Positions 1-6,641 of a stretch of DNA of 43,381 nt are shown here, piece after piece; the first letter of the stretch is position 1; each line of letters begins with the position of its first letter. Made by a program: the position numbers and the translations under genes. Origin of the DNA: JBMNQI01 sp050944055 (GTDB lineage: Bacteria; Bacillota; Clostridia; Oscillospirales; Oscillospiraceae). Below the pieces are notes generated by a model, which saw nothing but the letters and a program-made list of their open reading frames with translations, searched no databases and was not told the origin of the DNA. The DNA lies in NCBI GenBank assembly GCA_050944055.1, contig JBMNQI010000012.1, positions 1-43,381 on the forward strand, written 5' to 3'.

Positions 1-112
1 GACCTTCCTTGAGCCCTGCGGCGTCCCTGTCTATCCGGTTGGCGATTGCAAAAAACCGCGTAAAGTAAAAGATGCCGTCTACGACGGTTTTTTCGCGGCG
101 CTGGGTCTATAA
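1..112 (+). CDS. C-terminus of an FAD/NAD(P)-binding oxidoreductase (enoate / 2,4-dienoyl-CoA reductase type), 5' end outside window
   Basis: The frame beginning at base 2 is open to TAA at 110-112 and gives 36 residues ending in a 'VYPVGDCKKPRKVKDAVYDG' stretch. A 'GDC..PRK..DA...G' ending is the usual C-terminal FAD-contacting segment of the Old-Yellow-Enzyme/NADH:flavin oxidoreductase fusions (2,4-dienoyl-CoA reductase, 2-enoate reductase, BaiCD-like proteins), which reduce activated C=C bonds with FMN, FAD and a 4Fe-4S cluster. Only this tail is visible, so the substrate cannot be judged. A hairpin terminator follows immediately, so this is the last gene of its unit. The family call is an inference from a short segment. 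Confidence 0.6.
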   Translation, partial: TFLEPCGVPVYPVGDCKKPRKVKDAVYDGFFAALGL

Positions 113-119
113 GAAACGA

Positions 120-150
120 ACCGGGCAGTTCAAACCCGCCCGGTCCTTCT
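120..150 (+). terminator. Rho-independent terminator after the oxidoreductase
   Basis: ACCGGGC (120-126) pairs with GCCCGGT (138-144) and is followed by CCTTCTTT. It lies 8 bases after the stop codon of the upstream plus-strand gene. Confidence 0.75.
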
Positions 151-192
151 TTATAAGTTAGTCCGCGTCAAAAGCGGATTTATGCAACAGGT

Positions 193-1203
193 TCAGACTA
201 TACCCTTTTCCGTTATTATTGCGGAAATCAGCTCACGGTCCGTGACGTCGAAGGCCGGATTGACTGCTTTTATTCCCTGAGGCGTAATTTTCCGCGCATA
301 CCAAAGCTCCGTTACTTCCTCCGGCGGGCGCTGTTCGATGACTATATCCGCGCCTGTCGCCGTTTTCAGGTCAATCGTGGAGGAAGGCGCACATACATAA
401 AATGGTACGCCAAATCTATTCGCGGCTATAGCCAGGCTGAGAGTTCCTATCTTATTGGCGCAATCGCCGTTACGGGCTATCCTGTCCGCTCCGACAAGTA
501 CAGCGTCTATACGCCCTTCCTTCATCAAAGAGGCCGCCATATTGTCGCAAATCAGCGTTACGTCCATACCGGCCTGCATAAGCTCATAAGCCGTAAGCCT
601 CGCGCCCTGCAGGAGAGGCCTTGTCTCATCGCAGAATATTTTGAAGCCGTAGCCGCGTTCATGGCCCAGATACATAGCTGAGGTTGCGGTGCCGTAACGC
701 ACAGTTGCCAGTCTCCCGGCGTTGCAGTGCGTCAGAAGTGTCATACCTGGCCTGAGCAGTCCGAGCGTATTCTCCCCGATTAAGCGGCACGCATCGACAT
801 CCTCATCCCGAATAGCCGTGCACTCCCGCAAAAGCGCGTTAAGCCTCTCCTCCCTGTCCATTTCCGGCTTGACGGAATTAACCATGCGCTCAAGCGCCCA
901 GCTGAGATTTACAGCCGTTGGTCTTGAAGAGTTTAAATAGTCTTTAAGCCCGATTAATTCATGCATAAACGCGTTATGCCCTTCGTCCTTAATATTTCGT
1001 GCGAGGACATATAAACCGAACGCCGCGGCTACGCCGATTGCAGGAGCCCCGCGGACGCGAAGCGAGTTTATGGCCTCAAATATCTCTCCCGCTGACCTCA
1101 GACGGAGCGTCCTGACCTCAGCCGGCAGCAATGTCTGGTCAATAATCCCGACGGCTTCGCCGTCCCTGTCCAGCCAAACGGTATCAATAGACGAAAACAA
1201 CAT
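193..1203 (-). CDS. mtnA: S-methyl-5-thioribose-1-phosphate isomerase (MtnA)
   Basis: The 336-residue protein has the full length and motifs of the aldose-ketose isomerase branch of the eIF2B-like family: 'RGAPAIGVAAAFG' at about 51-63, 'THCNAGRLAT' with the catalytic Cys160, and 'GADRIARNGDCANKIGT' with the catalytic Asp240. MtnA converts methylthioribose 1-phosphate to methylthioribulose 1-phosphate in methionine salvage; relatives act on 5-deoxyribose 1-phosphate. No other methionine-salvage gene is nearby, so a role in a 5'-deoxynucleoside disposal route is equally possible. The ATG at 1203 is preceded by a G-rich ribosome site (GGGGGCG) and a good promoter. The gene is a single-gene unit divergent from tRNA-Val. 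Confidence 0.9.
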   Translation of the reverse strand: MLFSSIDTVWLDRDGEAVGIIDQTLLPAEVRTLRLRSAGEIFEAINSLRVRGAPAIGVAAAFGLYVLARNIKDEGHNAFMHELIGLKDYLNSSRPTAVNLSWALERMVNSVKPEMDREERLNALLRECTAIRDEDVDACRLIGENTLGLLRPGMTLLTHCNAGRLATVRYGTATSAMYLGHERGYGFKIFCDETRPLLQGARLTAYELMQAGMDVTLICDNMAASLMKEGRIDAVLVGADRIARNGDCANKIGTLSLAIAANRFGVPFYVCAPSSTIDLKTATGADIVIEQRPPEEVTELWYARKITPQGIKAVNPAFDVTDRELISAIITEKGIV

Positions 1204-1225
1204 GTTTCGCGCCCCCTTTTATGCC

Positions 1226-1254
1226 ATTTTAACATTTCTTAATCCGGCATTCAA
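1226..1254 (-). promoter_or_regulatory. Sigma-A type promoter of mtnA
   Basis: On the minus strand TTGAAT (1249-1254), a 17-base spacer and TAAAAT (1226-1231) match the -35/-10 consensus and lie about 25 bases upstream of the mtnA start. Confidence 0.65.
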
Positions 1255-1261
1255 TTACCAC

Positions 1262-1291
1262 TTGACAAAACGGGTCATAATGCGTTAAACT
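1262..1291 (+). promoter_or_regulatory. Promoter of tRNA-Val
   Basis: TTGACA (1262-1267) is followed after 18 bases by TAAACT (1286-1291), about 17 bases before the first base of the tRNA. It partly faces the divergent mtnA promoter, so the two share a compact control region. Confidence 0.55.
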
Positions 1292-1308
1292 GACAAGGCT
1301 GAAAATAA

Positions 1309-1385
1309 GGACGATTAGCTCAGCTGGTATGAGCATCCGCTTGACGTGCGGAGGGTCACAGGTTCGAGTCCTGTATCGTCCACCA
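1309..1385 (+). tRNA. tRNA-Val (anticodon GAC), CCA encoded
   Basis: All arms can be drawn by eye. The acceptor is GGACGAT/ATCGTCC, the D-arm GCTC/GAGC, the anticodon stem TCCGC/GCGGA around loop TTGACGT (anticodon GAC), the variable loop GGGTC, and the T-arm ACAGG/CCTGT around TTCGAGT. It ends in A plus a genomically encoded CCA. The length is 77 bases. GAC reads GUC/GUU valine codons. Confidence 0.95.
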
Positions 1386-1388
1386 GGC

Positions 1389-1424
1389 AACAAATCCCAT
1401 GTCTTGCGGCATGGGATTTGTTAT
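1389..1424 (+). terminator. Terminator of tRNA-Val
   Basis: A perfect 13-bp stem AACAAATCCCATG/CATGGGATTTGTT (1389-1401 and 1410-1422) follows the tRNA by four bases and is succeeded by a short T-rich run. Confidence 0.8.
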
Positions 1425-1520
1425 TGCGCCTTCTTATTACGGGCAATGTGTATCGGGCATTTTGTTTGAGGGCGCTTTGTGTTATATTTGGAGTATATTT
1501 GCCGCTAAAGAGGTAACGGT

Positions 1521-2015
1521 ATGAATATAGTTTTGCTCGAACCGGAGATTCCGTTTAACACGGGGAATATCGGCAGGACGTGCGTCGCAACTAATACGTC
1601 GCTGCATCTGATAAAGCCGCTTGGCTTCTCGCTTGAAGAGAAGTATCTAAAAAGGTCCGGGCTTGATTACTGGAAAAAGCTTGATCTCCATGTCTATGAG
1701 AGCTATCGGGATTTCCAGATAAAAAACGGCTTCCCAAAAGTAATCATGGCGACGACAAAGTCAAGAAAGAGATACAGCGATATTGCTTATAAATATGACG
1801 ATTTTATTATGTTCGGCAAGGAGAGCTCCGGGATACCCGAAAGCATGCTTGTTGAGAATAAGGAGCTTTGCGTGCGGATTCCGATGTTAAGCGGGATAAG
1901 GTCGTTAAACCTATCAAGCTCCGTGGCGGTTATTCTTTTTGAAGCCCTCAGGCAGCTTAATTTTTACGGTTTGGAGAGCATAGGCTCTCTCCACAATCTA
2001 AGCTGGGATGAATGA
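1521..2015 (+). CDS. trmL: tRNA (cytidine/uridine-34 2'-O)-methyltransferase TrmL
   Basis: The 164-residue SpoU/SPOUT methyltransferase has the expected short single-domain length. It opens with 'MNIVLLEPEIPFNTGNIGRT' (the N and R of motif 1), carries motif 2 'FGKESSGIP' at about 98-106 and motif 3 'GIRSLNLSSSVAV' at about 125-137, which form the trefoil-knot SAM site. TrmL methylates the ribose of the wobble base in tRNA-Leu isoacceptors. The start is set by AAGAGGT 7 bases upstream of ATG. It stands alone between the tRNA gene and a terminator. Confidence 0.93.
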   Translation: MNIVLLEPEIPFNTGNIGRTCVATNTSLHLIKPLGFSLEEKYLKRSGLDYWKKLDLHVYESYRDFQIKNGFPKVIMATTKSRKRYSDIAYKYDDFIMFGKESSGIPESMLVENKELCVRIPMLSGIRSLNLSSSVAVILFEALRQLNFYGLESIGSLHNLSWDE

Positions 2016-2025
2016 TGTTCGATTT

Positions 2026-2063
2026 AAATGCCGTGCGGCGTACTGCGCCGCGCGGCATTTTTG
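2026..2063 (+). terminator. Terminator of trmL
   Basis: A long GC-rich stem, AAATGCCGTGCGGCG (2026-2040) with CGCCGCGCGGCATTT (2046-2060), has a five-base loop and is followed by T residues. It separates trmL from the convergent catabolic operon. Confidence 0.8.
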
Positions 2064-2163
2064 TCATTCTCCCGACATAAATTGAAGGAGAACATTTCCG
2101 CTCTCCTTCAAAACTACCGATACTTTTGCTTTTTCCCAAATATTGTCGTTTCTTAATTGGACA

Positions 2164-3024
2164 TTATTTTATTCTGGGAGGCAAATTAAGTATCTGTCTT
2201 GCCTCATCCGGCGTGGCCGCCTGGCAGTTAAATTCCTCCAGAACACGTCTGGCACGGGCCACGAACTGCATATTGCTTTCGGCAAGTACGCCCTTCTTAT
2301 ACAGCACGTTGTCCTCCATGCCTACGCGTATGTTGCCGCCCATGGCGATGGCGGCGTACATGATCTCCATTGCGCCGGCGCCCACGCCGAAGGCGCTCCA
2401 GGTGCTGCCCGGGGCCACGGAGTCCATTATGTCCTTCATGAACACCAGATTCTTTGTGGTGGCCGCGATGCCGCCGGGCACGCCCATGCAGAACTGGAAG
2501 TGCAGTGGGGGCTTCAGCACGCCTTTTTTCACATAGTAGCCGGCATTATAGATCATTCCCGGATCAAAGACCTCGATCTCGGGCTTGACATTGACCTCCT
2601 GCATCATGCGGCCCAACTTCTCCAGAAACTGCGGGCTGTTTTCAAAGACGGCATTGTGCTGCCAGTTCATGGAGCCGCAGTCGAAGCTGGCCATCTCGGG
2701 CCTCAGTTCGTAAAACGGGCGCAGCCGGTCTTCTTCCTTCAGGTTCACGCCGCCGGAGGTTGTGATGTTCAGGATTATATCGCAGTCCGAGTACTTAGTG
2801 CGCATAAGCGTCACCACTTCCTCGAACTTCTCAAATACCATGGCGGCCCTGCCCTCGTCGTCGCGGCAGTGTATATGGGCCATAGCGGCGCCCTCTTTCC
2901 AACAGTTGTAGATCTCTTCCGCGATTTCAGCCGGCTCTATGGGCACGTTGGGGGTATTATCCTTGGTGGGCCATGCCCCCGTGGTGGCCACGGTAATAAT
3001 TCTCTTGTCTTTCAGATCAGACAT
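2164..3024 (-). CDS. Beta-keto acid cleavage enzyme (BKACE, DUF849); probable triacetate acetoacetate-lyase
   Basis: The 286-residue protein is a BKACE/Kce-family TIM-barrel enzyme. Zn ligands are recognisable in 'AHIHCRDDEG' (His50, His52) and 'RVGMEDN' (Glu237). The family cleaves a beta-keto acid with acetyl-CoA to give acetoacetate plus a new acyl-CoA. It is the last gene of a five-gene run, 10 bases after the cyclase-family gene. Neighbours match the anaerobic phloroglucinol pathway, in which a BKACE acts on triacetate (3,5-dioxohexanoate) to give acetoacetate and acetoacetyl-CoA. The family is certain from motifs; the substrate is inferred from context. Carnitine- or lysine-type BKACE substrates are less likely because their partner genes are absent. 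Confidence 0.85.
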   Translation of the reverse strand: MSDLKDKRIITVATTGAWPTKDNTPNVPIEPAEIAEEIYNCWKEGAAMAHIHCRDDEGRAAMVFEKFEEVVTLMRTKYSDCDIILNITTSGGVNLKEEDRLRPFYELRPEMASFDCGSMNWQHNAVFENSPQFLEKLGRMMQEVNVKPEIEVFDPGMIYNAGYYVKKGVLKPPLHFQFCMGVPGGIAATTKNLVFMKDIMDSVAPGSTWSAFGVGAGAMEIMYAAIAMGGNIRVGMEDNVLYKKGVLAESNMQFVARARRVLEEFNCQAATPDEARQILNLPPRIK

Positions 3025-3034
3025 GTTTTACTCC

Positions 3035-4048
3035 CTATTTCTTCCGTGCAAACAGCTTTTGCATGTACTCAAGGCCGCTGCCGCCGCCATGCTCTGGAGT
3101 TCCGTAGCCGGTTCCGCCGTACTCATATGTCCGGTCGGGTACGCCGGGTACGAGATAATCCTCGTCGATCTCCGCTACGCAGCGGGCCATAGAGCCGTCG
3201 CCCATATACCAGCGCAGAGGGAAGCAATTGAAGCGGAACCACTTTCCTGGAACAATTTTGTCTAAATCGCCGCCCAGATTCTCCACGCCTACTATGCCGT
3301 GTCCCAGCATCAGCTTATGGCAGGGCTCCCATGTGCCCCAGCAGCCCACGCTCTCCAGCAGTCCATACTTCTCGTCATATGCCTTCTGACCGTGTATACG
3401 GATATAATCAAACTTGTCAAACTCAGCATAGGCCTCTTCGCCGAACAGTTCCTTATACTCCTCGGTCAGTGGAAATCCGGTGGCGCCCAGCAGATTCATG
3501 CGCGTCATGCCGTTGTTGCCCATGGCCGTGTGCAGAGGGTGATCCAGCGCCTGACTGTCCATAGCCACGCACTTGACCTTGTTCTTCACGAACCATTTGC
3601 CCGCCTCCACACCGGTGCCGGCTGCATAGTGATAGTATGCCTTGCTGTCGTCAAACAGCCTATGCATACCTGTGTTCAGGCAGATAATCTTGCTATTCAG
3701 GTCTTCCTGCCTGATGCCGTACTTTTCGCAGGCGGCGTCAAGATGCTTGTCGGTGATTAGACCCCAGGGCTCGATGTCGATCTTCAGCACGACGGCATCT
3801 CCGGTGTAAGCATCCACGGGCATCTCATGTGTGTACCTTGCCCGGCGGCCGTCAAACTCATACTCCATAACATGGCGGGGGGCGTCGCAGTGCGTGCCGG
3901 TGTGCATAGTGCACTTGATGCTCTGCGTCAGTACTCCCCCCTTGGCCATTGTATGTGTGTTGTCTATTTCTGGCTTGTCAAAATACGGCCAGCGTGGAAT
4001 CTCCGCGCCGAAAGGATGTGTCAGGTCGATAAAAACTTCTTTACCCAT
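3035..4048 (-). CDS. Cyclase-family metal-dependent hydrolase; probable dihydrophloroglucinol cyclohydrolase
   Basis: The protein (337 residues from the chosen start) carries the cyclase/kynurenine-formamidase signature 'HTGTHCDAPRH' with His49, His53, Asp55 and His59 as probable metal ligands, preceded by 'IDLTHPFG' near the N-terminus. It is longer than typical 210-260 residue family members, with a Gly-rich C-terminal tail. Such enzymes hydrolyse amides or open cyclic ketones. Between a BKACE and an NAD-type dehydrogenase, ring opening of dihydrophloroglucinol to 3-hydroxy-5-oxohexanoate is the best fit (inference). ATG 4048 is preferred over the in-frame TTG at 4054, because AGGAGG (about 4055-4060) abuts the TTG but lies 8 bases from the ATG. 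Confidence 0.82.
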   Translation of the reverse strand: MGKEVFIDLTHPFGAEIPRWPYFDKPEIDNTHTMAKGGVLTQSIKCTMHTGTHCDAPRHVMEYEFDGRRARYTHEMPVDAYTGDAVVLKIDIEPWGLITDKHLDAACEKYGIRQEDLNSKIICLNTGMHRLFDDSKAYYHYAAGTGVEAGKWFVKNKVKCVAMDSQALDHPLHTAMGNNGMTRMNLLGATGFPLTEEYKELFGEEAYAEFDKFDYIRIHGQKAYDEKYGLLESVGCWGTWEPCHKLMLGHGIVGVENLGGDLDKIVPGKWFRFNCFPLRWYMGDGSMARCVAEIDEDYLVPGVPDRTYEYGGTGYGTPEHGGGSGLEYMQKLFARKK

Positions 4049-4065
4049 AATCAAACCTCCTTATG

Positions 4066-4986
4066 TTAATCGTACAGCATTTTAATAAGATATTCGTTTA
4101 GTGCCGCTGCTGACTGCCTTGTGCGCTCAGGCGTCCAGCTCCTGAAGCCTTCGCCTGATTTAAAGCCCAGCTTACCCTCGTTTTTCAGCCGTTCAAGCAG
4201 GGGTGAGGGTTTGTGGCTATCCTCCAGATCGCTCAGAATATAGTTATGTATGTTCCATGTCAGGTCCAACCCCACCATGTCCGCGTTCTCAAGCGGGCCG
4301 AGCTGAGGGAGCCGCAGGCCGAAGGAATAGCGCACCGCCTCGTCCACCGTCTCCGCGTCCGCTATACCGTTTTCCACGATCGAGATGGCCTCACGCCACA
4401 GGGCGTGCTGCATGCGGTTGGCTATAAATCCGGGCACGTCCTTTTTGCAAAGCACAGGCTTTTTCCCCACGCAGGCCAAGAGCTCCATAACGGTTTGTAC
4501 GGTTTCATCACTCGTGGCGTCGGACTTGACAACCTCAACAAGCGGAATCAGGTGGGCGGGATTCCAAAAGTGCGTGCCGCAGAAGCGTGTCCTATAGTGA
4601 AGATTGCGGCTTATTTCCGAGGGGCTCATCACCGAGGTGTTTGTACAGAAGATGGCGTCGGGCCGGCAGCGCTCCTCCAGCCTAGCGAAGGTTCTGCGCT
4701 TGAGCTCCATGTCCTCAAAGACGCACTCAATTACCAAATCGGCGTCCTTGACGCCGGAACTGTCAATATCCATGGTGAAGTCAATCTTCTTAAGCCTCTT
4801 CTCAAGCTCATCGGTCGTCAACGCGCCCCGCGCCACCAGCGCCGCCGTACTCTCACTAATACCAGCATATACATCTACCTCGCGTACATCGTATACGGTG
4901 ACTGAGTAATCGCCGCCGGTGAACACCCAGGCAATATTCTTGCCCATCAAGCCGGCGCCGGCTACGAGAATCTTTTTTACAGCCAA
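4066..4986 (-). CDS. 3-hydroxyacyl-CoA dehydrogenase family protein; probable 3-hydroxy-5-oxohexanoate dehydrogenase
   Basis: A 306-residue two-domain dehydrogenase. The N-terminal Rossmann motif is 'GAGLMG' (10-15), with Asp32 at the end of beta-2, indicating NAD rather than NADP. The catalytic pair His138 ('GTHFWNP') and Glu150 has the family's 12-residue spacing. 'CTNTS' (113-117) is also typical. In this operon it would oxidise the 3-hydroxyl of the ring-opened product to triacetate, the BKACE substrate; this role is inferred. The start is TTG at 4986, supported by AAGGAGTG about 10 bases upstream, and no better ATG is present. The stop is 17 bases before the next gene's start. L-carnitine dehydrogenase is an alternative within the family. 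Confidence 0.82.
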   Translation of the reverse strand: MAVKKILVAGAGLMGKNIAWVFTGGDYSVTVYDVREVDVYAGISESTAALVARGALTTDELEKRLKKIDFTMDIDSSGVKDADLVIECVFEDMELKRRTFARLEERCRPDAIFCTNTSVMSPSEISRNLHYRTRFCGTHFWNPAHLIPLVEVVKSDATSDETVQTVMELLACVGKKPVLCKKDVPGFIANRMQHALWREAISIVENGIADAETVDEAVRYSFGLRLPQLGPLENADMVGLDLTWNIHNYILSDLEDSHKPSPLLERLKNEGKLGFKSGEGFRSWTPERTRQSAAALNEYLIKMLYD

Positions 4987-5111
4987 ATGAAAATCACTCC
5001 TTGTGTGTCCTTGGGTTATTGTGATTCACGCCAGATTTGCGATTTCCGCACCCGGCAAAGGCGAAAAGTTTCGGCTGTGATACTTACCCCGGCGGACCGG
5101 TGCCCTGTAAA

Positions 5112-5906
5112 TCAGCAAGTCAGATAGCCGCCGGAGCAGTCGCAGTTGGCCCCGGTAATGAAGTCAGAGGCTGCGGAGCTTAAGAACAGGGCATAGCCCA
5201 CGAAATCTGACGGCTCGGCCAGGCGTCCGATTGGCTCGCGCTTAAGAAAGTTCTTGTAAACGGCGGATTCGGGATCAAACATCCACTCGGTCAGCTCGCT
5301 GCGAAATACCGTGGGGCAGATCGAGTTTACATTGATGTGATGCTCGGCGGAGAGCTCGCAGGCTAAGGTAGACACCATCAGGTCGGCAGCGGCCTTGGAG
5401 GCGCAGTAGCCGGTATAGCCGGCCATGCCCCGCTTGGAGCGCTGAGACGTGACGACGACTATTTTGCCTCCCTTGCCCTGAAAGACCATCTGCTGGGCAA
5501 CATGCTTGCAGAGAATGTAAACGCTTTTGCAGTCGGCGTCCATTATGTACTGCCACTCCTCTACGGACTGCTCAAGAATGTGCTTGACCTTGTTGAAACC
5601 ATGGCAGACGGCCATTATATTCACCTCGCCGAAGGCATCAACACAGGCACGAACCATGGCCTGAACATCGGCCTCCACCGCCGGATCTGCAACAAAATAG
5701 GCGCAGTCGATACCCTCGGCCTTAAACTCCTCCTCCAGAGCCCTGAGCCTGGCCTCATTTCGGCCGGTCATAAAAACCTTCGCGCCGGCATAGCCGTAAG
5801 CCTTGGCCAGCACGCAGCCCAGCGCGCCGGTGGCGCCTGTGACCAGAGCTACCTTTCCTTTCACGGAGAACATGTTCTGGACAAATTCCTTTTTGACGGG
5901 AACCAT
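5112..5906 (-). CDS. SDR-family oxidoreductase; probable phloroglucinol reductase
   Basis: A classical 264-residue short-chain dehydrogenase. The glycine-rich motif is 'TGATGALG' (23-30, with Ala for the usual sixth-position Gly), catalytic residues are Ser154, Tyr167 and Lys171 ('YCASK'), and 'TGRN' after beta-2 indicates NADP(H). The common NNAG motif is replaced by 'CHGFN', which sets it apart from the other SDRs in the window. As the only SDR in an operon with a cyclase-family hydrolase and BKACE, it fits the NADPH-dependent reduction of phloroglucinol to dihydrophloroglucinol (inference). AGGAGG precedes ATG 5906 at good spacing. A 125-base gap separates its stop from the next gene. Confidence 0.8.
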   Translation of the reverse strand: MVPVKKEFVQNMFSVKGKVALVTGATGALGCVLAKAYGYAGAKVFMTGRNEARLRALEEEFKAEGIDCAYFVADPAVEADVQAMVRACVDAFGEVNIMAVCHGFNKVKHILEQSVEEWQYIMDADCKSVYILCKHVAQQMVFQGKGGKIVVVTSQRSKRGMAGYTGYCASKAAADLMVSTLACELSAEHHINVNSICPTVFRSELTEWMFDPESAVYKNFLKREPIGRLAEPSDFVGYALFLSSAASDFITGANCDCSGGYLTC

Positions 5907-5933
5907 GTTTGAATCCTCCTTCTTTTTCCCGCT

Positions 5934-6284
5934 TTATGCGTCGGGATAATTGATGATAACCAGCATTTTTGCGGGCTTGTCTCCGGCGTTGATTAAACTG
6001 CGGCCCTCATAGGGCGGGAAACTGATGCTCTCGTTGGCGTGGATTACATATTTGTGGCCGTCCTTGTCGGTGACTGTCATTTCGCCCTCCAGCACGAAGT
6101 AGACTTTCTCCAGAGGGTTGTCTTCATAGGCCCATTCGGCGCCGCCTCCGGGCTCAAACTCGGAGATACCGACCCAGTATTTGTTAGCGCCGGTCTCGTC
6201 CTTTCCGTGATAGCGCTTGCAGGTTACGCCGAAATGTCCCGCGGGGAAATATGGCTCCAGCTCCTCGTACGTTCTCTTAATCAT
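5934..6284 (-). CDS. Small cupin-domain protein, first gene of the putative phloroglucinol operon
   Basis: A 116-residue single-cupin protein: 'EFEPGGGAEW' opens the first motif and 'YFVLEGEMTV' matches the end of cupin motif 1, followed by a 'NESISFPP' segment and 'LINAGDKPAKMLVI'. The usual His-X-His metal ligands of motif 1 are not evident, so it may be non-metal or use other ligands. ATG 6284 is chosen over TTG 6302 because GGGAGG lies 7 bases upstream of the ATG. It begins the operon and its stop is 27 bases before the SDR start. It is not one of the four known pathway enzymes; a ring tautomerase, a sensor or a substrate-binding role are all possible. Function unknown. Confidence 0.75.
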   Translation of the reverse strand: MIKRTYEELEPYFPAGHFGVTCKRYHGKDETGANKYWVGISEFEPGGGAEWAYEDNPLEKVYFVLEGEMTVTDKDGHKYVIHANESISFPPYEGRSLINAGDKPAKMLVIINYPDA

Positions 6285-6398
6285 AAAATTCCTCCCTTTC
6301 AAATAATATATTCTGTTCGAAACGGGTGAGTTTGCGAGAAGTATTTAGTAATGCAGTCAGCTGCAAATGCGCTGCCAGGCATAAGTACATACGGCTCT

Positions 6399-6431
6399 AG
6401 TATATACAACGCTTTTTCATGCAAATTGCAT
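6399..6431 (-). promoter_or_regulatory. Candidate promoter and LysR-type operator of the catabolic operon
   Basis: A 13-base perfect dyad ATGCAAATTGCAT (6419-6431) lies 14 bases upstream (minus strand) of a TATACT -10-like hexamer (6399-6404), where a -35 box would sit. This is a typical place for a LysR-family regulator site. The leader to the cupin start would be about 110 bases. Assignment is by position only. Confidence 0.45.
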
Positions 6432-6535
6432 CTTTTGATCTATTCCTTTTTTTACTATTATATCTATTTCCTCCAACAATACAATCCTCCGTTTTTTATA
6501 TCCCTATAACCTATTAGTAATAGTGTCTGTAAAAT
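6432..6535. other. Spacer between LysR terminator and operon control region
   Basis: Part of the 357-base gene-free stretch 6285-6641. It is AT-rich and contains an SD-like GGAGGAAATAG on the minus strand with no usable reading frame behind it. I see no gene here. Confidence 0.5.
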
Positions 6536-6614
6536 ACAAAAAACGGGTATGCCTCTGGACGCGTTCCTGAATGTCTGTATAAGCAGATTCCTCAGGATAG
6601 CAGGCAAAACCCGT
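6536..6614 (-). terminator. Extended structured terminator of the LysR gene
   Basis: On the minus strand an outer interrupted stem (plus coordinates 6602-6614 with 6543-6554, about ACGGGT..TGCCT with AGGCAT.ACCCGT) is followed by TTTTTT. The long loop holds a second stem CCTGA/TCAGG (6592-6596 with 6566-6570) and a CTG/CAG inner pair. It lies about 28 bases after the LysR stop codon. It would end lysR transcription before the catabolic operon. Confidence 0.6.
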
Positions 6615-6641
6615 CTATAAGATTTCGTTTTATTATATATT

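Noticed and set aside
2143..3192. Long plus-strand open frame (about 349 codons) opposite the BKACE gene
   Set aside because: It is antisense to a gene with clear family motifs, has no recognisable domain (His/Ala/Gly-rich shadow composition) and no ribosome site.
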